Assembly (NCBI GenBank): GCA_965203575.1
Contig: OZ241894.1
Coordinates: forward strand, 1,364,001 to 1,428,000
Source of the DNA: Aldehydirespirator sp965203575
GTDB taxonomy: Bacteria; Actinomycetota; Acidimicrobiia; Acidimicrobiales; Aldehydirespiratoraceae
DNA length: 64,000 nucleotides
Reading direction: 5' to 3'
The position numbers and the translations under genes were made by a program. Shown here one piece after another: positions 7,466 to 15,640 of the stretch; positions within the stretch are counted from its first letter, which is position 1, and every line of letters starts with the position of its first letter. The notes beneath the pieces were generated by a model. That model made no database searches. It saw nothing but the letters and a program-made list of their open reading frames with translations, and was not told where the DNA came from.

Positions 7466-9034
7466 CTAGCTGGATCGGGTGAGGTTCAGGATTGTGGGGC
7501 CTTCGGTGTGGCGGAGTTGGGGTTTGTTGACTTTGTGGGTGGCGGTCTTGGGGAGTTCGTTGAGGATCTCCAGGTAGCGGGGCTGGCAGAAGTCGGGGAG
7601 GGTGGCCTGGCAGTGGCGCTGCAACGCCGCCGGGTCGATGGTCTGGCCGGGCTCGGGCACCACCACCAGCTTGACGTCCTCCTCCCCCAGTTCTGAGGGC
7701 ACGCCCACGGCCGCGCACTCGGCGATCCCGTCGAAGGCGCACACCGCTCGCTCCACCTCGGTGGAGGAGATCATCTCGCCTCGGCGGCGGATGGCTTCGG
7801 CGATCCGGTCGACCCAGCGGATGTAGCCGTCGGCCTCGATCGTGGCCAGATCGCCGGTGTGGAACCATCCGTTGCGGAAAGCGTCCGCAGTGGCCTCGGG
7901 CTGGCGGTGGTAGCCGGTCATCATCACGCCTGGCACTCGCGGCCGCACTACCAGCTCACCCACCGTTCCCGGCGGTACTTCGTTGTCGTCGGCGTCCACC
8001 ACCGCCACCTCGTACTGGGGCACGGGACGGCCCGATGCCCGGTAGCGCATCGGGTCGTGGGGACTGGTCGTCGAGAAGTGCCCGGTCTCGGTCATGGCGA
8101 ACCCGGTGACCAGCCTCAGCCCGAACCGCTCCTCGAAATCGGCCCGGCGATCCATGGGTATTCCCGCTGCGCCGTGCATCATCCGCACGTTGTGATCGCG
8201 GTCGGCCGGGCCGGGCTCCTGGCGCAGCAGGATCGACGACACCGCCCCCACCACGCCCACTTCGGTGGCCCCTGCGGCGCGCACCTGGTCCCAGAACGTG
8301 CCGGCCGAGAAGCGCGACACCAGCGCGGCCCGCCCGTCCACCACCAGGGCGGTGCCCAGCGTCGAGAACCGGGCGTTGACGTGATACAGGGGCAGCGCCG
8401 AGAACATCACGTCGTCGGCCGTGAGCCCCCACTGCTCGATCTTGATGCGGGCCTGCTCTATGGGGAACGCCTGGGGCAGCACCGCGCCCTTGGCCGGACC
8501 GGTGGTGCCCGAGGTGTAGATGATGTTCATCGGATCGGCGGGACTCGGGGTCCGGAACGGCGGCGGCTCGCTCGAGCCGCGGAGTTCGTCGTATCCGACG
8601 AGCGCGACACCCTCTGGAGCCTGTCCGCCGCCACGCAGCACCACGGTGTTCACGCCCGGAGCCGACGGCAACTGCGCGGCTACCCGGTCGGCCAGCGACC
8701 CGTCGACAATCAGCACCCGCGCACCGGAGTGGTCCAGCACATGGGCGAGCTGCTGGCCCCGCAGCCCGGCATTCACCGGGCACTCGACCGCGCCGATCCG
8801 TAGCAGGGCCAGCATGGTGACCACCGCCTCGGGATGGTTGGGCGACATGTGGCCGACCACCTCGCCCGCCTCCACTCCGGCGGCGACCAAGCCGCCGGCC
8901 AGGCTCTCAGCTGCCGTGATCAGCTCGGCCCAAGTCCAGAGCTTGCCGTCGAAGTCGAGGACAATCCGGTCGGGGTGCTCCGCAGTCCGCTCCTCGCACA
9001 ACGACCACAGATCTCCGTGCTCAATGCCGCTCAT
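7466..9034 (-). CDS. AMP-dependent acyl-CoA synthetase/ligase
   Basis: 522 residues. The P-loop-like motif IIYTSGTTGPAKGAV (~170-185), the GFAMTETGH adenylate motif (~310) and the hinge and C-terminal lobe (GWFHTGDLATIEADGYIRWVDR, then RRGEMISSTEVE) are all present; the lysine of the final ATHKVNKPQLR motif can be seen. The enzyme activates a carboxylic acid to its CoA thioester through an acyl-AMP. The closest style is crotonobetaine/carnitine or fatty-acid CoA ligases. It is separated from the zinc-ribbon/thiolase pair by a 178-bp gap with two palindromic repeats and is likely part of the same minus-strand pathway. Confidence 0.9.
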   Translation of the reverse strand: MSGIEHGDLWSLCEERTAEHPDRIVLDFDGKLWTWAELITAAESLAGGLVAAGVEAGEVVGHMSPNHPEAVVTMLALLRIGAVECPVNAGLRGQQLAHVLDHSGARVLIVDGSLADRVAAQLPSAPGVNTVVLRGGGQAPEGVALVGYDELRGSSEPPPFRTPSPADPMNIIYTSGTTGPAKGAVLPQAFPIEQARIKIEQWGLTADDVMFSALPLYHVNARFSTLGTALVVDGRAALVSRFSAGTFWDQVRAAGATEVGVVGAVSSILLRQEPGPADRDHNVRMMHGAAGIPMDRRADFEERFGLRLVTGFAMTETGHFSTTSPHDPMRYRASGRPVPQYEVAVVDADDNEVPPGTVGELVVRPRVPGVMMTGYHRQPEATADAFRNGWFHTGDLATIEADGYIRWVDRIAEAIRRRGEMISSTEVERAVCAFDGIAECAAVGVPSELGEEDVKLVVVPEPGQTIDPAALQRHCQATLPDFCQPRYLEILNELPKTATHKVNKPQLRHTEGPTILNLTRSS

Positions 9035-9071
9035 GACCTGCTACCCACAGTCGCACGAGCGGCACCGACCG

Positions 9072-9120
9072 GAATTGGCAGCACAATGCACGCATACCGT
9101 GCACAACGCTGCCAATTCGA
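9072..9120. repeat. palindromic repeat, copy 1 (intergenic)
   Basis: GAATTGGCAGC and GCTGCCAATTC flank a 25-base centre that is itself partly palindromic (TGCACG...CGTGCA). A second copy lies 71 bp downstream with an almost identical centre. Confidence 0.75.
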
Positions 9121-9142
9121 CAGGCATGTGCCGGAGCCTCGC

Positions 9143-9190
9143 GGACTGGCAGCACAATGCACGCATACCGTGCACAACGCTGCCAATTCG
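9143..9190. repeat. palindromic repeat, copy 2 (intergenic)
   Basis: Near-identical to the copy at 9072-9120, including the central ATGCACGCATACCGTGCAC. It lies between the acyl-CoA ligase start and the zinc-ribbon gene end, so it could act as an operator, a processing hairpin or a mobile palindrome. Confidence 0.75.
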
Positions 9191-9212
9191 GATCCGGCTG
9201 GTTTCCGATCCG

Positions 9213-9623
9213 TCACTTGATCGCCCGGAACATTGGTAGGGACACGCCCTCGGGGCGGTCCTCGAACACCACCTCGACCCGGTCACCGATGGCCAAGCTG
9301 GACATGTCGGGCTCGACGATGTTGGCCAGCATTCTGGGGCCCTCGTCCAGCTCGATCACCGCCACCACGTAGGGCACATCTTCGGCCCAGGTGTCGTCGT
9401 AGAAGGGCACATGGACCTCGGTGAACGTCCACACCGATCCCATACCGCTCATCCGCTGCCACGACAGCTCGCTGCTCCAGCAGCTGGGGCAGAACTCCCG
9501 GGGTGGGAAGAACACCATGTCCCAGCGGTCGCAGCGCGGAAGCATCAGCTCGTGGCGGGCGGCCGCCTCCCAATACGGCGCGGTGGCGGCGTCGTTCAGG
9601 TCGGGGCGGGGCTTGCCGGTCAT
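9213..9623 (-). CDS. zinc-ribbon/OB-fold (DUF35-type) acyl-CoA-associated protein
   Basis: 136 residues from the ATG at 9623, which overlaps the thiolase-like stop (ATGA). An N-terminal helix (PYWEAAARHELMLPRC) leads into a rubredoxin-like zinc ribbon (C30 and CPSC at ~45-48), followed by an OB fold (VWTFTEVHVPF...VVAVIELDEGPRMLANIVE). DUF35 proteins pair with thiolase-fold enzymes such as Ltp2-type aldolases and bind the acyl-CoA. The pairing here with a thiolase homologue that lacks the usual cysteine fits that model. Confidence 0.85.
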   Translation of the reverse strand: MTGKPRPDLNDAATAPYWEAAARHELMLPRCDRWDMVFFPPREFCPSCWSSELSWQRMSGMGSVWTFTEVHVPFYDDTWAEDVPYVVAVIELDEGPRMLANIVEPDMSSLAIGDRVEVVFEDRPEGVSLPMFRAIK

Positions 9624-10780
9624 CCGCCCCTCCCCAGGACCATGGTCGAGAACGTCGAGAACACGCCGCCGTTGCCGTGGGCGACCACCACCTCGGCGCC
9701 CTCCACCTGGCGTCGCCCGGCCGTGCCCTGCAGCTGCCGCGCCGCGTCTAGCAGGTGGAACACCCCGCCGGCGTGGCCGTGCGACAGCATCCCGCCGTGC
9801 AGGTTCACCGGGCACTTCGAGCCCAGCGCCAGCGCCCCCGACGCGGCGTACGGACCGCCCTCACCCTCCCCGCACAGGCCGAGGGCCTCGACCCCGGCCA
9901 CCACGCTGAAGGTGCAGGCGTCGTGGATGTACACCGCGTCGGCGTCGGCCACGGTCACGCCGGCCCGCTCGAAGGCCCGGGCCGCGGCCAACGGCCCGCC
10001 CAACTCATGCAGATCGGGGGCTTGCGACGGGATGTGATGGGTGGTCGCCGCGCCGTAGCCGAGCACCCGTGCGTGGGGCACGCCCAGACTCCGGGCCCGC
10101 TCGACGGACGTCACCACGAAGGCCCCGCCCGCGTCGGAGATCAGCGAGCAGTCCAGCCGGCGCAGGGGCGACGAGATCATGGGCGAGGCCTGGTGGTCGG
10201 CCAGGGTGATGGGCTCGCGCTTGTGGGCGTTGTCGTTGAGCGAGGCGTGGTAGCGGGAGGCGACCGCCACCGCGCCCAGCTGCTCGCTGGTGGTGCCGTG
10301 CAGGTGCATGTGGCGCTGGGCGAACAGGGCGTAGCCGCTGATCATGGCGATCTGGCCGTAGGGCGCCTCGAAGTCCTCCCCTCCAGTGAGGGTGCCCGGC
10401 GCGCGACCCCGGCCCGACCGGCGGATGGAGATGCCGTTCTCGCCGTAGGTGCACAGCGCAGCGGTGCACATGCCTGCGTCGATGGCCGCGGCCACGTTGA
10501 GCAGGGCGGCGTGGTGGGTGCCGGGACCGCCCACGTCGGTGACTACGGCCAGCTCGGGCCGCAGACCCAGATGCTCGGCCACCCGGGCCGCGTGCAGCAT
10601 CATCGCCTGGGAGTAGCCCGAGAACGAGAACACCCCGTCGATGTCGTCCTTGGCCAGGCCGGCTGCGGCCACTGCGGCCACGCCTGCCTCAGCCTGCAGG
10701 CTGATGGCGCTGCGGCCCGGCAGTTTCCCGATAGGTGTCTCGGCCACGCCGACAATGGCGATGCCGTCGAGCACGCTCAC
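9620..10780 (-). CDS. thiolase-fold enzyme (SCP-x/Ltp2-like), likely aldolase or acyltransferase
   Basis: 386 residues from GTG 10780, which overlaps the HyuA-like stop (GTGA); a GTG five codons earlier is also possible. Thiolase fold: GIAIVGVAETPIGKL start, and C-terminal NLHGGMLSHGHAGG with the active-site His. The nucleophilic-cysteine region of true thiolases is replaced by TDVGGPGTHHAAL, as in the non-decarboxylating aldolase-type homologues that work with DUF35 partners. It is therefore more likely to cleave a C-C bond of a beta-hydroxyacyl-CoA than to carry out CoA-dependent thiolysis. Coupled to both neighbours. Confidence 0.8.
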   Translation of the reverse strand: MSVLDGIAIVGVAETPIGKLPGRSAISLQAEAGVAAVAAAGLAKDDIDGVFSFSGYSQAMMLHAARVAEHLGLRPELAVVTDVGGPGTHHAALLNVAAAIDAGMCTAALCTYGENGISIRRSGRGRAPGTLTGGEDFEAPYGQIAMISGYALFAQRHMHLHGTTSEQLGAVAVASRYHASLNDNAHKREPITLADHQASPMISSPLRRLDCSLISDAGGAFVVTSVERARSLGVPHARVLGYGAATTHHIPSQAPDLHELGGPLAAARAFERAGVTVADADAVYIHDACTFSVVAGVEALGLCGEGEGGPYAASGALALGSKCPVNLHGGMLSHGHAGGVFHLLDAARQLQGTAGRRQVEGAEVVVAHGNGGVFSTFSTMVLGRGG

Positions 10781-12648
10781 CCCGACCGCTCCCACAGCAA
10801 GCCGCCAGCTCCGTCACCCCGGGCCGTCCAGCCGGCCGGAATCGCATGGACCGCGCCCGAGACCTTGATGAGCGAAGGACCGGCAACCTCCTCGCCCGGC
10901 TCCGAACTGGCAGCGCCCAGGTCCGAAACAGGCACCGACGGCTGCCAACTCGAATCGAGCCCAGAGGCCGCAGGAGAACTGGCAGCGCCCAAGTCCGAAA
11001 TAGGCTCCGACGGCTGCCAACTCGACATCACGTCGACCCGGATCACCGGATCCGAGGGGTCGGCATCGATCCGGGCGGCCGCAGGCCGGCTCTTCCCCGA
11101 CCGGTGGTGTGCGGTGGCTGTGATCTGGGCCTCAGTCACCGGCAGGCGTTCCGCATCGAGGTCGAGCCGGGCACGGGCCGCGAGCTGGTCGGCGACCTCG
11201 ACCGGGTCATCGTCAGGTCCCAGCGCAGCTTCGTAGCGCTGCTCGACCGGGGCCTCGGCCACGCCCCGAGCACTGAAGACGCCGCCCGCTGCGAACGACC
11301 GGATCCGGCTGATGCCCGCCAGGTCCGCGGCCGGGCCGGCGTGGAGCCCCCCGGCCCCGCCGAACGCGTAGAGGGTGACCTCCTCAGGATCGATCCCCGA
11401 GCGAGAAAGCAGATCCCCGATAGCGGCGGCCGCCTTCTCGTGGGCGGCTCGATGCACGAGCTGGGCCGCGGCCCCCGGATCGCCGCCGGCCAGCGGACCC
11501 AGTGCCGCCGAGGCCCGACCCGCGTCCAGCACGATGTCGCCGGGAAGCTCCTGCCCGTCGGCCAGCATTCCCAGCACCACATCGGCATCGGTGAGAGTCG
11601 GTTCGGCGCCGCCCCGACCGAACGCGGCCGGCCCGGGCACGGCACCCGCGCTGGCCGGCCCCACCGTCACCGTCCCCGAGTTGCTCCGCGACGCGATGGA
11701 CGACCCGCCCAGGCCGACCGACACGATCCCAGGCACCGGCAGCGACACCCTTACACCAAGGATGTCGGGCTCCCAGTTCACTTCGTAGGTTCCGTCCCGC
11801 ACCAGGCCGAGGTCGAGGGTCGTGCCCCCCATGTCGAAGGCGATCACCGTCGAGTCTCTGTGCTCGCGTGCCAGGCCGGCAGCCAGGCCCAGCCCAACGG
11901 CCGGGCCCGAGCTGTAGGTGCTGATGGCGGTGGTGCGGGGCATCCGGCCGAATGTGCCGTCGGAGCGGGTCGCCAGCAGCGGCACCGACAGGCCGGCCTG
12001 TTGGAGGACTCCCTCGGTGCGGTACAGCAGCTTGGCCATGGGCCGGCTCAGGTAGGCGTTGAGGACGGCCGTGTTGGTCCGCAACCCGTCGTCCTCGACA
12101 TCGGCCGTCTCCCACCCCAGCGTCAGCGGCATCGACCGCAGGTAATGGACGGGGTAACGGTCCCTCACCAACTCCCGCAGCCCCAGCTCAGCATCCCGGC
12201 GCGTTCCTCGCAGGCTCACGACAGTCTGGCGCACACCCCGCTGGACGAGGTCGCGGCATAGTCCCAGCGCCTCCTCGGCGGCCGCTTCCGGCGCGACGCC
12301 CACCACATCGTCGGCCCGCACGAACACTCCCAGTGCCGCAGCCGGCTCGAATGGCCCGTACAGCGACTTCTCGGCCCCGGCCTCGACCATTAGCCCGACC
12401 GGGTCGCCGGTGCCGGTGACCACGGCGTTGGTGCCGATGGTGGTGGCCAGCCGGAACAGGCCGACGTCTCCCAGGAGGTCCCGAAGCGATACGCCGAAGG
12501 CCTCGGCCCCCTCAGCCAGACACGCCATCACCGAACGGGTCAGGTCGAAGTGAGTGGTGGGCACCTTTACGGCCACCGTCCGGTCGCCGTCGAAGAAGTA
12601 CCCGTCGGTGAAGGTGCCCCCCATGTCGATGCCCACCGAGTAGGTCAC
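10777..12648 (-). CDS. hydantoinase/oxoprolinase A-type ATPase subunit with repeat insertion
   Basis: 623 residues from GTG 12648. HyuA/acetophenone-carboxylase-type fold: SVGIDMGGTFTDGYFFDG at the N-terminus, TTIGTNAVVTGTG at ~70, and the actin-like ATP motif AFDMGGTTLDLGLV at ~260. These proteins phosphorylate or activate a carbonyl or amide group with ATP. Near the C-terminus the sequence SSWQPSEPISDLGAASS appears twice, 24 codons apart, encoded by two palindromic repeats just before the closing pGW segment. No HyuB partner is adjacent; the nearest is at 13445-15640. It lies in an operon with the thiolase and DUF35 genes. Confidence 0.8.
   Translation of the reverse strand: MTYSVGIDMGGTFTDGYFFDGDRTVAVKVPTTHFDLTRSVMACLAEGAEAFGVSLRDLLGDVGLFRLATTIGTNAVVTGTGDPVGLMVEAGAEKSLYGPFEPAAALGVFVRADDVVGVAPEAAAEEALGLCRDLVQRGVRQTVVSLRGTRRDAELGLRELVRDRYPVHYLRSMPLTLGWETADVEDDGLRTNTAVLNAYLSRPMAKLLYRTEGVLQQAGLSVPLLATRSDGTFGRMPRTTAISTYSSGPAVGLGLAAGLAREHRDSTVIAFDMGGTTLDLGLVRDGTYEVNWEPDILGVRVSLPVPGIVSVGLGGSSIASRSNSGTVTVGPASAGAVPGPAAFGRGGAEPTLTDADVVLGMLADGQELPGDIVLDAGRASAALGPLAGGDPGAAAQLVHRAAHEKAAAAIGDLLSRSGIDPEEVTLYAFGGAGGLHAGPAADLAGISRIRSFAAGGVFSARGVAEAPVEQRYEAALGPDDDPVEVADQLAARARLDLDAERLPVTEAQITATAHHRSGKSRPAAARIDADPSDPVIRVDVMSSWQPSEPISDLGAASSPAASGLDSSWQPSVPVSDLGAASSEPGEEVAGPSLIKVSGAVHAIPAGWTARGDGAGGLLWERSG
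10904..10953. repeat. palindromic repeat inside a coding sequence, copy A
   Basis: GAACTGGCAGC and GCTGCCAACTCGA flank a 26-base centre, the same outer arms as the intergenic copies at 9072-9190 apart from C/T changes. It is in frame within the HyuA-like gene. Confidence 0.7.
10976..11025. repeat. palindromic repeat inside a coding sequence, copy B
   Basis: A second in-frame copy 72 bp (24 codons) after copy A, nearly identical to it. The pair encodes a duplicated 17-residue segment in the HyuA-like protein. Confidence 0.7.
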
Positions 12649-12654
12649 GGCCCG

Positions 12655-13368
12655 TCACCTTCCTGCCATGACCTGGGACGCGTGCCGCAGCAGGTCGGGG
12701 GACACACGACCGTTGAGCGGGGCGGTGATTGTCTCCTCGGGTTCCGGTACCGCCCGCTGCCGGTCCAAGCACTGCTCCAGCTCCGGCATCGAAGCGAACG
12801 CCTGCGACGGCAGAAAGCCCAAGCCGGGCGAGCAGCCCTGGCCCGACACCCAGCGCTCGTAGCCGAGCGATTCCATGCGGGCCAAGTCGCTCGCCACCAG
12901 CACCAAGTCCATCCGCAGGTGAGCGGCCGCGTTGATGAGAGGACGATGGGCCTCCAGCAGGGCGTCATCGCTTGCGGACAATCCGTTCGCATCCTCCACG
13001 ACGGCGACTCTCCGAACCCCGCATGCGCTCAGCGCCCTGATCCTCTCGACGGCTGCATCCGAGGCGTCGTCCAAGCGGTCCTGCACACGATCAGGACCAT
13101 TGCGGGCGTCATCGGTGGCCAGGCCGGCCGAGCCGGGGCCCTTCACTACGCCGAGCACAGGCAGCGCACCCGGAGTGCACACCAGGCTGGCAGCCACTGC
13201 GTCGGGATCCTGAGTTTCGTGGGGCCTGGGCGGGCAACAGCAGGCGAGTCCCAGTGCCCTGGCACCCTCGTCGATGCAGCGGACCTGACCGTCGAGATCC
13301 TCGGGCCAGGTCCGGCCCACCGCGGCGGCGCACACCGCGCCCGGCACCAAGGCAGCCAACCGGGTCAC
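12655..13368 (-). CDS. unknown protein, possible TIM-barrel (UroD/MetE-like) fold
   Basis: 237 residues from GTG 13368, with GGAG 8 bases upstream. Segments such as LPVLGVVKGPGSAGLA, RIRALSACGVRRVAVVEDANGL and LRMDLVLVASDL look like alternating strands and helices of a barrel, and recall uroporphyrinogen decarboxylase or cobalamin-independent methyltransferase proteins, but no signature motif is conclusive. It ends 6 bp before the HyuA-like gene and so probably serves the same pathway. Function unassigned. Confidence 0.5.
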   Translation of the reverse strand: MTRLAALVPGAVCAAAVGRTWPEDLDGQVRCIDEGARALGLACCCPPRPHETQDPDAVAASLVCTPGALPVLGVVKGPGSAGLATDDARNGPDRVQDRLDDASDAAVERIRALSACGVRRVAVVEDANGLSASDDALLEAHRPLINAAAHLRMDLVLVASDLARMESLGYERWVSGQGCSPGLGFLPSQAFASMPELEQCLDRQRAVPEPEETITAPLNGRVSPDLLRHASQVMAGR

Positions 13369-13397
13369 ACGCCCGCTCCGGAGGCGACTAGTCGTAC

Positions 13398-13421
13398 CTT
13401 TCTGGAATAGTCCCAGGAAAG
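13398..13421 (-). terminator. hairpin between carboxylase operon and downstream operon
   Basis: CTTTCTGG (13398-13405) and CCAGGAAAG (13413-13421) pair with one bulged base in the 76-bp gap between the HyuB-like stop and the next gene. It may terminate the carboxylase transcript or mark the start of the next unit. No T-run is evident. Confidence 0.35.
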
Positions 13422-13444
13422 AACGACGAAACGGCTGTGACGGG

Positions 13445-15640
13445 TCATCGGTGCCATGTGCCGGCGTCGGATACGGGCTCTGTCGGGTACTCGCGGTCGT
13501 CGATTACCTGCACCGGCGCCGGGAACTCGCCGTAGTGGCGCAGCGCTTCGGGCGGGGGCCGTCGCTGCGACCAGTCGGCCACGAACTCGGCGTAGGGCCG
13601 GCCCTGCCGCTTGCGCTCGGCCCGGATTTCGGCCCGGCGAGCTTCGGTGGCCTCAGTGTCCACCCGGTCCCGGCCCTGCGCCACGACCACGCCATATAGC
13701 CGGGCGGACAGCTCGGGCGAGGTGATCCCGCCGGCGATGTCGCCCAGCACCGCCTCGGGGTCCCGCTCCAGCACGTCGCCGTAGCCGCCCCCGCAGCCCC
13801 GGGCCAGCACGACCACGTCACCGTCGCTGACCGACTCGCCCTCGGAGTTGGTGTGCCCGAAGGCGTAGTCGCCCGAGATCCGGCGCCGGTCGGCCAGCTC
13901 CCGCACGCTCATGGGTAGATCGTGGGCACCCGCGGCCATCAACTCCTTGGCGTTGGAGCCCCGGATGATGATGCGGGGCTGGGCCGCGCCGGAATAGCCG
14001 CCGAACAGCCCGTAGTTCTTGGTGAACCGGCTGCCGGTCCCCACCGAGTTGGTGTTCAGCTGCGGGGTGCCGTGGATCACGAAGCAGTCGGTCAGGCCGA
14101 CCCCGCCCCGGTACCGGCCGAGCCCGCACACGTCCTGGTCGAAGCGGTTGCGGAACAGGTACACCCAGGGGAACTTGCGCTCCTGCTCCTCGGGGCCGGG
14201 GCAGTCCACCACCATGGCCCAGAAGAACCCGGCGCTGTGCTCGCCGTCGAGGTCGAAACGAGCCCCCTGGCCGGTGGCGTTGCCGTTGGCGGGCCCGCCC
14301 GCGATCTGGTTGCCGTACTGGCCGGTGCCGCCGAATTGGATCAGCAGCAGGTTCTCCGCGAACGGCGCGGTCACCCCGGCGCGATGGGGGCTGTCGTGCA
14401 GCATTCGCATGGCCGCCAGCAGCAGGCCCTGGACCACGACCCGGCCGGTGTGGCTGCCCGAGCCGGTGCCCGAGTCGCGGCTGGGGGCGTTGACGATGCT
14501 GGGCGGGGCGGTGAGCTTGATCGGGTCGAACAGGCCGATCGACCAGCGCAACCCCCGGAACACCGTCGGGAACAGCGCCGCGGCCGAGGCGGCCCGGGCC
14601 AGGTGCCAGCGCAGGTGGAACGGCCCGATGCAAGGCTCGGGCGAGGCGCCGGCCATGTCGATTATCAGCTCGTCGCCTCGCTTGTGCAGATCCACGGGCA
14701 GGCGGATGAGCCCGTCGGAGATGCCGATGGTGTCGAGGAACACGACCGACCGGTAGACGCCGTCGTTGAAGCCGGCGATGCGGCGTCGGGCCAACTCCGC
14801 TGAGGTCTTGATCGACTGGCGCAGCCCGGCGGCCACGAAGGGGGCGCCCCGGCGCTCCACCTCCCGCAGCAGCTGCTGGCGCAGCCGCACGCACACCGCC
14901 AGGCGGGCCTTCATGTCCAGGGAGTTCTGCCGGGGGGTGCGCACCGAGTTCAACAGGAACTCGAGGTGGTCGGTGTGGAACCGGAAGTCGGTCCCCACCC
15001 GCAGCGGGGTGATGTGCAGGCCCTCCTCGTAGCGGGTGCCTATCTCGGGCGACCAGCCGCCCGGTGAGCGCGAGCCGGTCTCGCCCTGGTGCCCGCCGCA
15101 GGCCACCCAGGCCACCAGCTCGCCGTCGGCGAACACCGGCATCATCAGGAAGTGGTCGTAGGTGTGGACCCCACCGGCGTCGGGGTCGTTGAAGAAGAAG
15201 ATGTCGCCGTCGGCCAGCCCCACGGTGGGGTCGTCGACGTAGTGCTTGAGCACGTACTTGACCGGGCCGTAGTGCAGCAGGGCGTGGAGGATCACCCCGG
15301 TTGACATGCCGGCCAGGTCGCCCTTGGCGGTGAAGATGCCCACGCCGAGGTCGCCGGCCTGCAGCATCTCGGCCATGCTCAGGTACTTGCAGACGTCCCG
15401 GCCGTCGTCGATGATCGAGTCGAGCTTGTGCAGGAAGATCTCGAGGTCGACCGGGTCGAGGCGGCCCTCCCCGGCCAGCTCCAGCTCGGTGGGCTCCTCC
15501 AGCACCTCGCGGTGCAGCACCTCAGGGTCGAGGCCGGGACCGGGCTTCATGAGGGGGCGCCCGAAGCGGGCTATCCGCTCGTCGAGGCCCATGGCAGCTA
15601 CGTCCAGCAGCTGGGCACCGGCCGTCGGGGTGAAGGTCAT
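13445..15640 (-). CDS. hydantoinase B / acetone-carboxylase alpha-type subunit
   Basis: 731 residues from the ATG at 15640, which overlaps the HyuA stop (ATGA). HyuB signature regions: LEIFLHKLDSIIDDGRD near residue 75, GVGIFTAKGDLAGMSTG, then DGDIFFFNDPDAGGVHTYD with acidic and His residues. In acetone and acetophenone carboxylases this family holds the carboxyl-transfer site and Mn/Zn, with the HyuA subunit as the kinase part. Together with the gamma-like gene it points to an ATP-dependent ketone carboxylase rather than a plain hydantoinase. Confidence 0.85.
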   Translation of the reverse strand: MTFTPTAGAQLLDVAAMGLDERIARFGRPLMKPGPGLDPEVLHREVLEEPTELELAGEGRLDPVDLEIFLHKLDSIIDDGRDVCKYLSMAEMLQAGDLGVGIFTAKGDLAGMSTGVILHALLHYGPVKYVLKHYVDDPTVGLADGDIFFFNDPDAGGVHTYDHFLMMPVFADGELVAWVACGGHQGETGSRSPGGWSPEIGTRYEEGLHITPLRVGTDFRFHTDHLEFLLNSVRTPRQNSLDMKARLAVCVRLRQQLLREVERRGAPFVAAGLRQSIKTSAELARRRIAGFNDGVYRSVVFLDTIGISDGLIRLPVDLHKRGDELIIDMAGASPEPCIGPFHLRWHLARAASAAALFPTVFRGLRWSIGLFDPIKLTAPPSIVNAPSRDSGTGSGSHTGRVVVQGLLLAAMRMLHDSPHRAGVTAPFAENLLLIQFGGTGQYGNQIAGGPANGNATGQGARFDLDGEHSAGFFWAMVVDCPGPEEQERKFPWVYLFRNRFDQDVCGLGRYRGGVGLTDCFVIHGTPQLNTNSVGTGSRFTKNYGLFGGYSGAAQPRIIIRGSNAKELMAAGAHDLPMSVRELADRRRISGDYAFGHTNSEGESVSDGDVVVLARGCGGGYGDVLERDPEAVLGDIAGGITSPELSARLYGVVVAQGRDRVDTEATEARRAEIRAERKRQGRPYAEFVADWSQRRPPPEALRHYGEFPAPVQVIDDREYPTEPVSDAGTWHR

